Positions 46,783 to 56,705 of a DNA stretch of 64,000 nucleotides are shown piece by piece. The DNA is taken from assembly GCF_002090115.1 (NCBI RefSeq), contig NZ_BBRK01000004.1:1426001-1490000 (forward strand). Reading direction: 5' to 3'. The notes under the pieces were generated by a model. That model did not search any database, had not been told where the DNA came from, and saw only the letters and a list, made by a program, of their open reading frames with translations. A program made the position numbers and the translations under genes. The stretch comes from Demequina sp. NBRC 110054 (GTDB lineage Bacteria > Actinomycetota > Actinomycetes > Actinomycetales > Demequinaceae). The number at the start of each line of letters is the position of its first letter. Within the stretch, counting starts at the first letter, position 1.

Positions 46783-48351
46783 TCAGAAGCGGAAGTTCCC
46801 TACGACGGCCCGCAGCTCGCTGACCTGCGTGTCGAGCGCCTCGACGCCCTGAAGCGTCGTGGCGGCAGCCGCCATGAACTCCTCCGCATCGTGAGCCACC
46901 GAGTCCACCGTGCCGGCGATCTCGCCGGAGCCCGTGGCCACGTCGCCGAGGCCGCGGTTCATCTCCGTCGTCACCGACGCCTGCTCCTCGACGGCCGACG
47001 CGATCGTGCCCTGGTAGTTCTGAATGCGCTCGACGACCTCGGAGATCTCCGCGATCGCCGCGACGGCCGCCTCGGTGTCGACCTGGATCGCCTGGACCTG
47101 GCTCACGATGTCCTTGGTGGCACGCGCGGTCTCGCCGGCGAGGTCCTTCACCTCGCCCGCGACCACCGCGAACCCCTTGCCCGCCTCGCCTGCGCGCGCC
47201 GACTCGATGGTCGCGTTGAGAGCGAGAAGGTTGGTCTGTTCCGCGATCTGGTTGATGATCTGGACCACCGAGCCGATCTGCGTCGAGGATGCGCCGAGCC
47301 GCGCGATCTGCTCCGTGGTGCGTGCGGTGACCTCGCGAGCGTGGGCGGCGACCTCGGCGGCGTCTCCCGCGTTGCGGGCGATCTCGGCGATCGCGGAGCC
47401 GAGCTCCTCGGCTCCGGTCGCGACCGCCTGCACGTCCTGGCTCACTCGCTGAGACGTGCCGGCTGCGGTCGAGGTCAGCTGTGCCGACTTGGTCGCGTCC
47501 TCCGAGATCGACGACGCGGTGGAGCGGAGCTGCTCCGAGGTCATGAGGACGGTGTTCGCGGACTGGGCGACGGCGCCGAGCGCCGCGGACAGGCGCTCGC
47601 CAGAGGTGTTGAGCGCGGCCGCCATCTGGCCGAACTCGTCCGACGAGGTGACAGGGACACGGTGCGCCAGATCCCCGTCAGCCAGGGCGGTGAGGCCCTC
47701 GACCTGAGTGGTCACCGCGCGCTTGATGCGGCGCGACAGGAACCATCCTGCGGTCGCTCCCGCAACGAAGGCGAGCACTCCGAGAGCGGCCATCACGATC
47801 CGGAGCTGCTGGACCTGCGCGGCGAAGCCCTGACCCTCGGCGATGCGTGCCTCACCGTCGGCGATCATCTCCGCCAGCGTCTCCTCGTAGACCTTGCGCA
47901 GGGCACGGTTGTCGTTCAGCGCCGTCTCGACCGCGGTGTCGGGGTCGGTGAGGTACAGGGCGAACTCCGCCTCGAGCGCGTCCTCCCAGGTCGTGAGCTC
48001 GGCTGCGAGCTCGTCGAGAGCGGCGAGCTGGTCGTCATCCGCGGCGAGCGCGCGCGAGTCCTCGATGATCCCGTCGATCGTCTCGAAGCGCTCGAGCACC
48101 TCGGTCGCGAACTCCTGGTCCGCGGTCAGCAGGTAGCCGCGCTCGTCGTTCGCAGCCGCCTTCGCGGACAGCGCGATCGACTGCAGGCCCATGACGTAGG
48201 GCACCGACTGCTCGAGCTCGGAGTCGCGCACCTGCTGGAGGGAGCCGATGCCGATGACGGAGACGACGGCGACGACGCCGGTGACGACGGCGCCGCCGAG
48301 CGTGGCTGCCTGGATCTGGGCGACGACGCCTGGGGTGCGAAGGAAGGACAT
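46783..48351 (-). CDS. Methyl-accepting chemotaxis protein
   Basis: A 522-residue receptor. First helix at about 12-38, a periplasmic-type four-helix sensor (4HB_MCP) at 40-188, second helix at 192-212 followed by a HAMP domain to about 260, then the signalling domain. The tip [19 protein letters not shown] near residue 390 is the strongly conserved hairpin that binds CheA and CheW. The acidic sensor domain suggests cations or a peptide, which is guesswork. No che or flagellar genes are in the window, so motility genes must be elsewhere. ATG at 48351 with AAGGA upstream. Confidence 0.93.
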   Translation of the reverse strand: MSFLRTPGVVAQIQAATLGGAVVTGVVAVVSVIGIGSLQQVRDSELEQSVPYVMGLQSIALSAKAAANDERGYLLTADQEFATEVLERFETIDGIIEDSRALAADDDQLAALDELAAELTTWEDALEAEFALYLTDPDTAVETALNDNRALRKVYEETLAEMIADGEARIAEGQGFAAQVQQLRIVMAALGVLAFVAGATAGWFLSRRIKRAVTTQVEGLTALADGDLAHRVPVTSSDEFGQMAAALNTSGERLSAALGAVAQSANTVLMTSEQLRSTASSISEDATKSAQLTSTAAGTSQRVSQDVQAVATGAEELGSAIAEIARNAGDAAEVAAHAREVTARTTEQIARLGASSTQIGSVVQIINQIAEQTNLLALNATIESARAGEAGKGFAVVAGEVKDLAGETARATKDIVSQVQAIQVDTEAAVAAIAEISEVVERIQNYQGTIASAVEEQASVTTEMNRGLGDVATGSGEIAGTVDSVAHDAEEFMAAAATTLQGVEALDTQVSELRAVVGNFRF

Positions 48352-48710
48352 GGGTGCTCCAGGGGGGGGACGTGCGGGATGCGAGGTGCATCCCGAGTGA
48401 TGGAGGTGCGCGCAGGGGCGCCCGGACTCGCCCTCCCATCGGCCCGGATCCCTCACGGTTGAGCTGTAGTCGACAGCCGTCATTCTGTTCGTCGACGGGT
48501 GAGCGGGCGGCGGCTGGGCATCGTCCCTGGAAGCCCCCCCCCTCGCTGTACGGCGCCCGGCATGGGCGAGGTGCCCTGAGGTCCATGCGTGGGCCGCGTC
48601 ACATCGGGACGGTGGTCCCGAGGCGGCGCGATGTATTGGCCATATGTTGATCAGTAATTGCCACGTGTCCAGCAGGCAAGACCCGGAAACCGCTGCCCCA
48701 GGAGTCACCG
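48352..48710. other. 359-nt region between divergent MCP and ene-reductase genes
   Basis: No gene is supported. It has one GCATCGTCC copy (48528) and a GGGGGGG/CCCCCCC pair of tracts. The segment 48634-48665 (TATTGGCCATATGTTGATCA and following bases) is unusually AT-rich and is the likely promoter zone of the gene at 48711. No clear operator is visible. Confidence 0.4.
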
Positions 48711-50633
48711 ATGACCACCACGACCTTCTCTCACGTCACCGAGCCCGTGAAGCTCGGCAACCTCCAGCTCCGCAACCGCGTGATCATGGTGCCGATGGGC
48801 ACCGAGATGGGTGACCACGACGGCCACCTCACCGATCGCGAGGTTGCCTACTACGCCGAGCGCGCCAAGGGTGCGGGTCTCGTGTGCACCGGCATCAACG
48901 CCGTGACCGACGACTACGAGGTCATCAACGAGGGCCTGGGTCGTGTCGACACCGACGCGGCGATCCCCGGTCTCGTCAAGCTCGCCGAGGCGTTCCACGC
49001 CCGCGGCGGCGCGGTCTCGGTCCAGCTCACCGCGGGCCTGGGGCGCAACATCAACAACATCGACCCCGAGCGTCTGCCCATCTCCGCCTCGGACAACAGC
49101 CACTGGCTCGACCCGAACGTGAAGTGCCGTCCGCTCGAGACGGACGAGATCAAGGTCATCGTCCAGCGCTTCAAGGAGGCGGCCGAGCGCTGCGCCAAGG
49201 CCGGCATCGACGCGATCGACATCCACGGCCACACCGGCTACGTGATCGACCAGTTCCTGTCCCCCGTGTGGAACCGCCGCGAGGACGAGTACGGCGGCTC
49301 GGTCGAGAACCGCTGCCGGTTCGCCGCGGAGATCATCGCCGCCGTCAAGGAGGGCGCGCCCGGTCTGCCCGTGAGCTTCCGTCTGTCGGTCGACCACCAC
49401 TTCGAGGGTGGCCGCGGCGTCGAGGAGTCGCTCGAGATCGCCAAGGAGCTCGAGAAGGCTGGACTGGACCTGCTCATGATCGACGAGGGCTCGTACGAGG
49501 CGATGGACTACGTGTTCCCGCCCTACTACCTCGGCGACAACTGCATGATGGGCTCCGTCAGGCTGTTCAAGGACGCGCTGAGCATCCCCGTCCTCGGCTG
49601 CGGAAACCTCACCCCGGAGCGGGCCGAGGAGGCCATCGCGTCGGGTGAGATGGACTTCGCGGGCATCGGCCGCGCCCTCATCGCGGACCCGGAGTGGGGC
49701 GCCAAGCTCGCCGAGGGGCGCCGCGAGGACATCCGCCCGTGCATCCGCTGCAACCAGCTGTGCGTCGGCAACGCGTTCGTCGGCCAGCCCCTCGGCTGCG
49801 CCGTCAACCCGACCGTCGGCTTCGAGGTCGAGCGCGTCCTCACGCCCGCGCAGACCAAGAAGAACGTCGTCATCGTCGGCGCCGGTCCTGCGGGTCTCGA
49901 GGCGGCGCGCGTCGCGGCCCTGCGCGGTCACACCGTGGATGTCTACGACAAGGCCGACCAGCTCGGCGGCGTCCTGTGGCCCGCCGCCACCCCGGAGTTC
50001 AAGAAGGAGCTCCGCTCCATGATCTTCTGGTGGGAGCGTCAGCTCAAGGGCCTGCCCGTCACGGTCCACCTCGGCACCGAGATCACCGCGGAGTCGCCCG
50101 AGCTCGACGGCGCCGACGCGATCATCATCGCGGTCGGCACCACGCCCCTCGCGCCCCCGATCCCGGGCCTCGACGGCCCGAACGTCGTCGAGGTCATCGA
50201 CGCCCACCTGGGCGCCGAGCTCGGCAAGCGCATGGTCGTGTGCGGCGGCGGCCTGTCGGGCGCCGACTTCGCGCTCGAGATGCAGGAGAAGGGCCACGAG
50301 GTCACGGTCGTCGAGATGGCCGACGGCATCGCCCCCGACCTGCTGATGATCAACCGCATCACGCTGCTGCGCGACCTCGCCGCGCAGGGCGTCACGCTCC
50401 TCACCGGCCACAAGGTCGTCGAGGTCAACGACAAGGGCGTGAAGGTCGACGGTCCCGACGGCCCCGTCCAGATCGCCGCCGACACCGTGGTCTCCGCCTT
50501 CGGAGTACGCCCCGCGACCGCGCTCGTCGAGGCGCTTCAGGCACGCGGCGGCATCGCCGTCGGCGACTGCGTCAAGCCCGCCAAGGTCGGCGACGCGATC
50601 AACGCCGGGTTCGAGGCGGCCTTCGCGCTGTAG
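48711..50633 (+). CDS. FMN/4Fe-4S/FAD ene-reductase-like flavoenzyme, paralogue 2
   Basis: A 640-residue paralogue of the enzyme at 41933. FMN barrel: [28 protein letters not shown] and [15 protein letters not shown]. The cluster cysteines follow CIRCNQLC with the normal CxxCxxxC spacing, then a Cys 11 residues on. The C-terminal part binds FAD and NAD(P)H ([33 protein letters not shown]). The two paralogues differ along their length, so they likely act on different unsaturated compounds. Codon use is highly biased, suggesting high expression. A terminator follows. Confidence 0.88.
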   Translation: MTTTTFSHVTEPVKLGNLQLRNRVIMVPMGTEMGDHDGHLTDREVAYYAERAKGAGLVCTGINAVTDDYEVINEGLGRVDTDAAIPGLVKLAEAFHARGGAVSVQLTAGLGRNINNIDPERLPISASDNSHWLDPNVKCRPLETDEIKVIVQRFKEAAERCAKAGIDAIDIHGHTGYVIDQFLSPVWNRREDEYGGSVENRCRFAAEIIAAVKEGAPGLPVSFRLSVDHHFEGGRGVEESLEIAKELEKAGLDLLMIDEGSYEAMDYVFPPYYLGDNCMMGSVRLFKDALSIPVLGCGNLTPERAEEAIASGEMDFAGIGRALIADPEWGAKLAEGRREDIRPCIRCNQLCVGNAFVGQPLGCAVNPTVGFEVERVLTPAQTKKNVVIVGAGPAGLEAARVAALRGHTVDVYDKADQLGGVLWPAATPEFKKELRSMIFWWERQLKGLPVTVHLGTEITAESPELDGADAIIIAVGTTPLAPPIPGLDGPNVVEVIDAHLGAELGKRMVVCGGGLSGADFALEMQEKGHEVTVVEMADGIAPDLLMINRITLLRDLAAQGVTLLTGHKVVEVNDKGVKVDGPDGPVQIAADTVVSAFGVRPATALVEALQARGGIAVGDCVKPAKVGDAINAGFEAAFAL

Positions 50634-50655
50634 CGCCTCCTCTCGCTCCACCTCT

Positions 50656-50690
50656 CGACGGGGGCTCGGTCCATGGCCGGGCCCCCGTCG
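50656..50690 (+). terminator. Terminator after ene-reductase paralogue 2
   Basis: A 14-bp stem (50656-50669 with 50677-50690, one mismatch) and a 7-nt loop, 22 nt after the stop. Confidence 0.75.
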
Positions 50691-50877
50691 TCGTCCCCGG
50701 AAACGGAATTGACGCGCGACTCGGCCGAGCGTCACAATCGACCTCGACGGTGCGCGTCGGCTGTGCAAGTGGGCGCGCATCGTCCATATCGCCACCAATC
50801 CCCCCGGTTCCAGCGCCTTCGCCGCCCCACCGGACGCGCGGGCGGCGTGGCAACCGGCACACGACTCCGACGCTTCC

Positions 50878-50883
50878 TAGGCT
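50878..50883 (+). promoter_or_regulatory. -10 hexamer of the large helicase-like gene
   Basis: TAGGCT ends 6 nt before the GTG at 50890; no Shine-Dalgarno, so leaderless translation is likely. Confidence 0.5.
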
Positions 50884-50889
50884 GAGCCC

Positions 50890-53800
50890 GTGACGGACTA
50901 CATCGGCAGAGCACTTGTCGCGGACGCGCTCCGCGAATGGCGCGATCAGCTGCGCCAGCACTCCTCCGAGTCCTCCCTGCGCGACCTCGCCGGCTCGAGC
51001 CACGACATCGTCGATCTGCGCTCGGCGCACCCGGGCGGCCTCGCGCCGCTGTTCGCCGGCCGTCCGACCCCGATCACCCAGCTGATCCGCGAGGGCGAGG
51101 CGCGCGAGGAGGCCCTCGGCCGCACCCGACGGATGCTCGCCGAGGGCTCGCGGATCCACGCCGCGACCGGCGCCTGGACCGTCGCGCTCGCGATCGGCAC
51201 GGTGTCGTGGGACGAGGACGGCCACCGCCGCGAGCTGCCGCTGCTGCTGCGCCCGGTGAGCCTCGAGCAGGGGCGCGACCGCGAGGTCCTCCTCACGCTT
51301 CACGACGAGGCCCGCGTCAACCCCGTCTTCGCGGCCGAGCTGCGCGCGCGGGGCGACGAGGAGACGATCGCTCGCACGATGCCCGCGGTCGGCTCGGGCC
51401 ACGAGTTCGACCCCCGCCCGCTGTGGGAGGCGGTCAGCGAGCGCACCGACCTGTTCGGCGAGTCCCTCGAGGCGCCCGAGCGGCTCGTCCTCGGCGTGTT
51501 CGACGACCCCGAGCAGCGGCTCCTCGACGACCTTGACGACCTCGACACCGTCATCGCCGCGAGCGACGTGCTCGTCGCCGCCTCGGGCGACCAGGACGCG
51601 ACGGGCAGCCTCGCGATGCCGCTGCCCGCGTTCCCCGTCGGCGACCGCGACCCGTTCGCCGAGCGCGGCCTCGGAGACCTGGACGATGCGCAGTTCGCCG
51701 CGCTCGACCTCATCGCCACAGGCAGGCACGTCTTCCTCCAGTCGCCGCCCGGCGCCGACAGCGCCGGCATGGCCGCGGCGATCGCGGCCGACGGCGCCGC
51801 CTCTGGCCGCACCGTCGGCGTCGTCGCGGGCCAGGAGGCGATGCTCCACGACATCCACGCGCGCATGGTCGCGCAGGGCACGTCGGATCTTGCGATCGAC
51901 GCCGCCGTCGAGGCCTGGAACTCGGAGGCCCGCACTCGCCTCCTCGAGGCCATCACCCTGGGTTCTCCTGCGGTCGACGACGACATGCTGCGCAAGCAGG
52001 GCGAGGACCTGCTCACCGCCCGCTACCGTCTGCACGCGCGCTTCGACGCGCTGCACCGGGTCCACCGGCCCTGGGGCGTGAGCGCGTTCGAGGCCGTGCA
52101 GGCGCTCGTGCGCCTCACCACCGGCAAGCCGCAGCCCAGCACCACCGTGCGGCTCGGTCCCGACGCCGGCCTCCTGGTCGCCGAGCGCGGTTTCTCGGCC
52201 GTCGCCCAGGCGCTGCACCTCAAGGTCATGGGAGGCTCGGCCACCTCGGCCATCCCCGTGGTCGATGCTCCCACGCCCGATGCCCCGCGCGACGCGTGGT
52301 GGCGCGACGTCACCGACTCGCCCGAGGAGGGCGTCCGCTTCGATGAGGCGCTCGGCGCGCTGCTGTCGCGCCACCTTCCGAAGATGCGGCTCGAGGCCGC
52401 CTCCGCGTCCCACGAGACAGGGGTCGACGAGGCGCCCGACCTCACCACGTGGGCCGATCAGGTGCGGCTCTTCGAGGACATCCGCGACACGCTCGAGGTG
52501 TTCTCACCGGCCGTCTTCCACCGGTCGCTGCACGACCTCGTCGCGGCGACCGCCCCCGACGGCTCCACGCGCCACGAGCGGATGCCGCGGCGCGACCGCA
52601 AGGCGCTCGTGCGTCGTGCTGTGGAGCTGCTGCGGCCCGGTCGCAGCAAGGACCAGCTTCACGATCACCTCGTCGCCGCGCACGACGTCTCGGTGCGTTG
52701 GCGCGCCCACTGCTCCGCCGGTGGGTGGCCCGTCGTCCCCGACGACTTCGACCTCTACGGCTCGCGCCTCGACGAGGCCGGCGAGGCGTGGTCCACGATC
52801 GCCGAGGCCGTCGCGAAGGTCAGCGGAGAGCAGGACCTGCCGTCCACGTCCTGGGAGCGCATGAACTCGGCGCTCGAGCGCCTCGCGGGCGGGCTCACCG
52901 CCGCGATCGAGCAGGTATCCGAGACGCCCCTGGGCGTCGATCTCGAGGAGGCCGGCTTCGGGCTCCTCATCGAGGGACTCAACGGCACCGACCCCGACCT
53001 CACGCAGGTCCGCGTGGACCTCGAGTTCGCGTGGTGGGCGGCCGCGTTCGACGCGATCGTGCAGGCCGACCCGCGCCTCACCCAGTACGGCGCGCTCGCC
53101 GACGCCGTCCATGACTTCGAGCGCAGGGACCGCGAGTTCTCCGAGTCGCGCGTGCAGCCGCTCATGCGCGCCGCGGCAGAGCGTCGACGCGCGGCGATCG
53201 CGCGCCACCCGGAGATGGCGCGCGACCTGTTCGCCCTGCTCGTCGAGCGCTCTGAGGCGACCTACCGCGAGCTGTGGCAGGACTTCCAGCCGCTCGTGTC
53301 CGCGCTGCGGCCGGTCAGCCTCGTGCGCGCCGAGCAGGTGTCGCGGCTCATGCCTCCCACGCGCGTGCTCGATGTGCTCGTCGTGGTCGCCTCCGAGTCG
53401 CTCGCGCTCGCCGAGCTCGTGCCCGCGATCGCGCGCGCCAAGCAGGTGGTCGTCATCGGCGACGCGCACACGGCGACCAGGTCGGCAGTCGCCGCGCTCG
53501 CGCACCTGCTTCCCCAGGTCACGCTGCCCGCGCTGCCGCAGCCTCGCGACCCGCGGGTCACCGGGGTGCTGCAGGACGTCGTCTACGGGCGCTCCCTGTC
53601 TGGTCTGCCCGCCGCTGGCGAGCCCGAGTCCCTCGCGGTCCAGCTGCTCGACACGACCGGCACCCCCGCCGCCGGGATGGCGGAGGTGGAGACGACCCCG
53701 CTCGAGGTGAGGACGGTCGTCGACCACCTCGTGCGCTCGATCGAGGACGAGCCCTCGCGCTCGATCCTCGTCGTCGCGGGCAACCCGCTCCACGCGCTGA

Positions 53801-55416
53801 GGCTGCGCGAGGCGCTCGAGGCAAGGGACGAGCACCTCGGCGCGTTCATCCCGATCGTCGTGATCGGCGAGGCCGCCGGCTACTCGGTCGACGACGTGGT
53901 GATGAGCTGGGGCTGGGCGTGCGACGACAAAGGTGATGTGCCGCGTCGTCTGGGCGCCCTCAGCGCCGAAGGCGGCGAGCAGGCGTTCACCCAGGCGCTC
54001 GTCGCGGGCCAGGAGCGCACCTGGGTGTTCAACGCGCTCACGCCGACCCACCTCGACGACATCGCGGTGCGTGCCGACGCCGGTCACGGCGTGGCGCTCC
54101 TGCGCCAGCTGCTCGTCGCGGCCTCGAGCCCCGTCGTGCCCTCCGAGCGCCGCGAGCCGGCGCCCACCGACTGGCTGCTTGCCGACATCGCGGCGCGACT
54201 GCGCCGGTACGACTGCCAGGTGCGGCTGCGCTACGGGTCCGGCTCGGACTCGATCCCCATGGTCGTGGGCCGGCCCGACGACGAGGGCTACCGTCTCGCG
54301 GTCGTCACGGACGAGGCATCGACCGCGATGTCCGCGAGCCTGCGCGATCGCGTGCGCTGGCAGCGCACGCGGCTCGAGGCGCTCGGCTGGACCGTACTGC
54401 CGCTGTGGACGCTCGACGTGTTCATGGATCCTGAGGCCGCCGCGCGCTACGTGCTCGACGCGCTGTCCGTGACCGAGGCGCCCGCGGTGACCGCGTCGAT
54501 CTCGCTCCCGCACATCGCTCCGTCCGATCTGCGCGAGGAGGAGCCCGAGGTCGTCGAGGACGCCTCCGAGGACGACGAGCAGATCGACGGGCAGCAGGTC
54601 TTCGACCTGGACGTCGAGCGCGTGCCGGTCGTGGAGTCCGCGGAGGAGCTCGTGCTCGACGACACGGCTGCGACCGGGATCGTCGCCGAGCTGCGACCCG
54701 AGCTCGAGCCGGAGGAGCCTGAGGCTGTGGAGGCGTCTGACGCCCCCGAGGAGGCGCCCGCCGAGACCGCGCCGCTCACGCTCGGACTCGGCCCGATGCT
54801 TCTCGGGGCTGCCGCTGCGCAGCGTGTCGACGTGGAGCCGGAGCCGGAGCCTGAGACCGCAACTGAGGCCGAGGCTGATGCTGAGGTCGAGGCTGAGGTT
54901 GAGGTCGACGCGGAGCCCGAGGCGGAGACCGAGGCTGAGCCTGAGATCGCAACTGAGGTCGAGGCTGAGGCTGAGGCTGACGCGGCGCCGGAGCCGGAGC
55001 CCGAGACCGAGCCTGAGCCGGAGCCGCGTCTCAAGCCCGCGGCCTCGATGGGGTTCGGAGCGCCCAAGCTCGCCGTCCCGCTGCGGCGCGAGACGCCCGA
55101 GCCCGTGACTCCGTCGGCTGCCTCGCCCGAGGATGAGTCGCCTGCAGAGGAGACCTCCGCCGTCGACCCGGAGCCGACGGCCGAAGACGCCGAGGTCGAG
55201 GCCGAGTTGGCGGAGAGTGCCGACGTGTCGGAGCCGGAGTCGAAGGACGAGCCGACCGCGCCGTCGGGCGTCCCCGCACCTCAGGTCGCCCGCGGCGCGG
55301 ATCGCCCGCTCATCCCGACGCGCGCGTGGGAGGACGAGGACGCCGGTTGGGGTGGCTCGGGGTCGGGCCGCAGCCGCGACGACGAGATCCGTGGGGACAA
55401 GCCGCCGCACTGGTGA
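50890..55416 (+). CDS. Giant degenerate superfamily 1 helicase-like protein with nuclease-like C-terminal domain
   Basis: A 1508-residue protein resembling DUF4011-type helicase-nuclease proteins but with catalytic motifs lost. At residues 265-300 the order Q, P-loop, alternative strand is kept, but the P loop is SPPGADSAG, with no GKT/S. Near 830-860 the motif II region reads VLVVVASESLALAELVPAI, with DE(A/S) replaced, followed by the usual AKQVVVIGD. At 1085-1200 a restriction-like fold (SLRDRVRWQRTRLEALGW then LWTLDVF) lacks clear D and ExK residues. The last 310 residues are acidic low complexity. It may be a scaffold or pseudoenzyme. It stands alone with its own promoter. Confidence 0.75.
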   Translation: MTDYIGRALVADALREWRDQLRQHSSESSLRDLAGSSHDIVDLRSAHPGGLAPLFAGRPTPITQLIREGEAREEALGRTRRMLAEGSRIHAATGAWTVALAIGTVSWDEDGHRRELPLLLRPVSLEQGRDREVLLTLHDEARVNPVFAAELRARGDEETIARTMPAVGSGHEFDPRPLWEAVSERTDLFGESLEAPERLVLGVFDDPEQRLLDDLDDLDTVIAASDVLVAASGDQDATGSLAMPLPAFPVGDRDPFAERGLGDLDDAQFAALDLIATGRHVFLQSPPGADSAGMAAAIAADGAASGRTVGVVAGQEAMLHDIHARMVAQGTSDLAIDAAVEAWNSEARTRLLEAITLGSPAVDDDMLRKQGEDLLTARYRLHARFDALHRVHRPWGVSAFEAVQALVRLTTGKPQPSTTVRLGPDAGLLVAERGFSAVAQALHLKVMGGSATSAIPVVDAPTPDAPRDAWWRDVTDSPEEGVRFDEALGALLSRHLPKMRLEAASASHETGVDEAPDLTTWADQVRLFEDIRDTLEVFSPAVFHRSLHDLVAATAPDGSTRHERMPRRDRKALVRRAVELLRPGRSKDQLHDHLVAAHDVSVRWRAHCSAGGWPVVPDDFDLYGSRLDEAGEAWSTIAEAVAKVSGEQDLPSTSWERMNSALERLAGGLTAAIEQVSETPLGVDLEEAGFGLLIEGLNGTDPDLTQVRVDLEFAWWAAAFDAIVQADPRLTQYGALADAVHDFERRDREFSESRVQPLMRAAAERRRAAIARHPEMARDLFALLVERSEATYRELWQDFQPLVSALRPVSLVRAEQVSRLMPPTRVLDVLVVVASESLALAELVPAIARAKQVVVIGDAHTATRSAVAALAHLLPQVTLPALPQPRDPRVTGVLQDVVYGRSLSGLPAAGEPESLAVQLLDTTGTPAAGMAEVETTPLEVRTVVDHLVRSIEDEPSRSILVVAGNPLHALRLREALEARDEHLGAFIPIVVIGEAAGYSVDDVVMSWGWACDDKGDVPRRLGALSAEGGEQAFTQALVAGQERTWVFNALTPTHLDDIAVRADAGHGVALLRQLLVAASSPVVPSERREPAPTDWLLADIAARLRRYDCQVRLRYGSGSDSIPMVVGRPDDEGYRLAVVTDEASTAMSASLRDRVRWQRTRLEALGWTVLPLWTLDVFMDPEAAARYVLDALSVTEAPAVTASISLPHIAPSDLREEEPEVVEDASEDDEQIDGQQVFDLDVERVPVVESAEELVLDDTAATGIVAELRPELEPEEPEAVEASDAPEEAPAETAPLTLGLGPMLLGAAAAQRVDVEPEPEPETATEAEADAEVEAEVEVDAEPEAETEAEPEIATEVEAEAEADAAPEPEPETEPEPEPRLKPAASMGFGAPKLAVPLRRETPEPVTPSAASPEDESPAEETSAVDPEPTAEDAEVEAELAESADVSEPESKDEPTAPSGVPAPQVARGADRPLIPTRAWEDEDAGWGGSGSGRSRDDEIRGDKPPHW
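54829..55022. repeat. Degenerate hexanucleotide repeat in the acidic tail
   Basis: About 190 nt dominated by GAGGCT/GAGGTC/GAGCCG units, encoding alternating Glu with Ala, Val or Pro. Repeat slippage here would change tail length without breaking the frame. Confidence 0.7.
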
Positions 55417-55669
55417 TCCTCAGCTGCGCCGCACGGCGTCGGCAGCCCCGCCGCCCCGCCCGGAGCCGAGGAGATCGATGCGCTCGTACAGTTCTGCACG
55501 CGGCTGTGAAGGCTGCGACGGAAGTTCCGTGTGTGCTTCCTCCTGAGCCGCTGCTTCCACACGCGTCACAGGTGCGTGCAGAAGTTCACGGTGACGGCCG
55601 CGGGGCGGTAGCTACCCGCCTAGACGAAGGCGCGGTGCACGACTGCGGCTCAGTGCCGCAACGGGGGCG

Positions 55670-55873
55670 CTACTCAGAGGCGCCGGAGGTCGCGGCAGAA
55701 CGCGAGTCGGTGCGGTAGAAGCCCGAACCCTTGAACGTCACGCCGACGTTGCCGAAGATCTTGCGGAGCTCGCCGTGGCATTCGGGGCACTCCGTGAGCG
55801 AGGCAGCGTGGATCGACTGCACCGTCTCGAAACGGTGGTCACACACGGTGCATGCATAGCTGTACTTCGGCAT
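55670..55873 (-). CDS. FmdB-type zinc ribbon protein (Ruc-like)
   Basis: A 67-residue protein with two CxxC pairs, CTVCDHRF and CPECHGEL, forming one zinc ribbon, followed by IFGNVGVTFKGSGFYRTD. The order FmdB, 5-FTHF cyclo-ligase, moeA-like, rimJ-like, GlpR-like matches Rv0991c-Rv0996 of Mycobacterium tuberculosis, where Rv0991c (Ruc) is a redox-switched chaperone; that role is inferred. The disordered tail is much shorter here. I chose the ATG at 55873; TAAGAT lies 7 nt upstream. The 253-nt region on its left shows no gene. Confidence 0.88.
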   Translation of the reverse strand: MPKYSYACTVCDHRFETVQSIHAASLTECPECHGELRKIFGNVGVTFKGSGFYRTDSRSAATSGASE

Positions 55874-55880
55874 GAGCGGC

Positions 55881-55886
55881 ATCTTA
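55881..55886 (-). promoter_or_regulatory. -10 hexamer of the FmdB-type gene
   Basis: TAAGAT on the minus strand, 7 nt before the ATG at 55873; a leaderless arrangement that also argues against the upstream in-frame ATG at 55882, which overlaps the hexamer. Confidence 0.45.
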
Positions 55887-55966
55887 ACCCGACGACGCGA
55901 TCCCTGGGTACCCACGGGGGTATACGAGGGGTGAAGCGGGCCCTCAGCGGCGCGGGCAGGGAGCCC

Positions 55967-56596
55967 TCAGCCGGGCAGGTGCGTGACGCTCGACGGGGTC
56001 ACGACCGCGTGCACGCCGATGTCGTGCGGCTCGCGCGGCAGCGGAGCCTCGTGCGCGTCGAAGACCTCGTCGTCGTAGGTGAGCGCGATGAACGGCACGC
56101 CCTCGGCGGCGAGCGGGAGAGCGCGGTCGTACCAGCCCCCACCCTGCCCCAGGCGGGTGCCGCTCGTGTCGACCGCGAGCGCGGGGACGATGACCACGTC
56201 GGCCTGTGCGAGCGTGTCGAACGGAAGGAACTCGCCGGAGGGCTCCGGAGGTCGACCGGGCGCGCGCTCGATGAGGTCCTCGACCCCCTGGTACCAGGCC
56301 CATCCGCGCTGGAGCCCGTCGCCGAGCAACGGGATCATCACCTTCACGCCGTGCTCGTGGAGCGCCTGGATCAGCGGTCCTGTGCCGGGCTCGTGGGGGC
56401 GCGAGGCGTACACGGAGACGCACGAGGCGCCGCCCACGGTCGGGATCGCCATCACGCGGTCGCGCAGCTGGTCGGCGTGCTCCGCGATGCGCCTCGGCGA
56501 GCGGTGCTGGCGGGCCTTGCGAAGGTTCGTGCGAAGGGAGGCCTTCGCATCCTCCGGTTCGAGCGGGCTCGAGGATTGGGAGGACATCTGCGTCAT
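55967..56596 (-). CDS. 5-formyltetrahydrofolate cyclo-ligase
   Basis: A 209-residue enzyme that uses ATP to turn 5-formyl-THF into 5,10-methenyl-THF. Family motifs: SLRTNLRKARQHRSP near the start, VSVYASRPHEPGTGPLI, and the ATP- and substrate-binding block GTRLGQGGGWYDRAL near residue 150. The start is uncertain between ATGs at 56605 and 56596; the conserved domain begins after both. It is divergent from the MoeA-like gene by 109 nt. In mycobacteria galU lies between the two; here it is absent. Confidence 0.9.
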   Translation of the reverse strand: MTQMSSQSSSPLEPEDAKASLRTNLRKARQHRSPRRIAEHADQLRDRVMAIPTVGGASCVSVYASRPHEPGTGPLIQALHEHGVKVMIPLLGDGLQRGWAWYQGVEDLIERAPGRPPEPSGEFLPFDTLAQADVVIVPALAVDTSGTRLGQGGGWYDRALPLAAEGVPFIALTYDDEVFDAHEAPLPREPHDIGVHAVVTPSSVTHLPG

Positions 56597-56693
56597 ACCG
56601 ACCATCGTTCCACACACTCATTACCGACTCATGACACGAACGTGACCGGCGGGTGAGCGGTGTGGCGGCGTGCGCAGGCTCGCCCGGGGCTAG

Positions 56694-56699
56694 GACAAT
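56694..56699 (+). promoter_or_regulatory. Possible -10 of the MoeA/Glp gene
   Basis: GACAAT ends 6 nt before the ATG at 56706, the same spacing as the other leaderless genes. Confidence 0.35.
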
Positions 56700-56705
56700 G
56701 CACTC

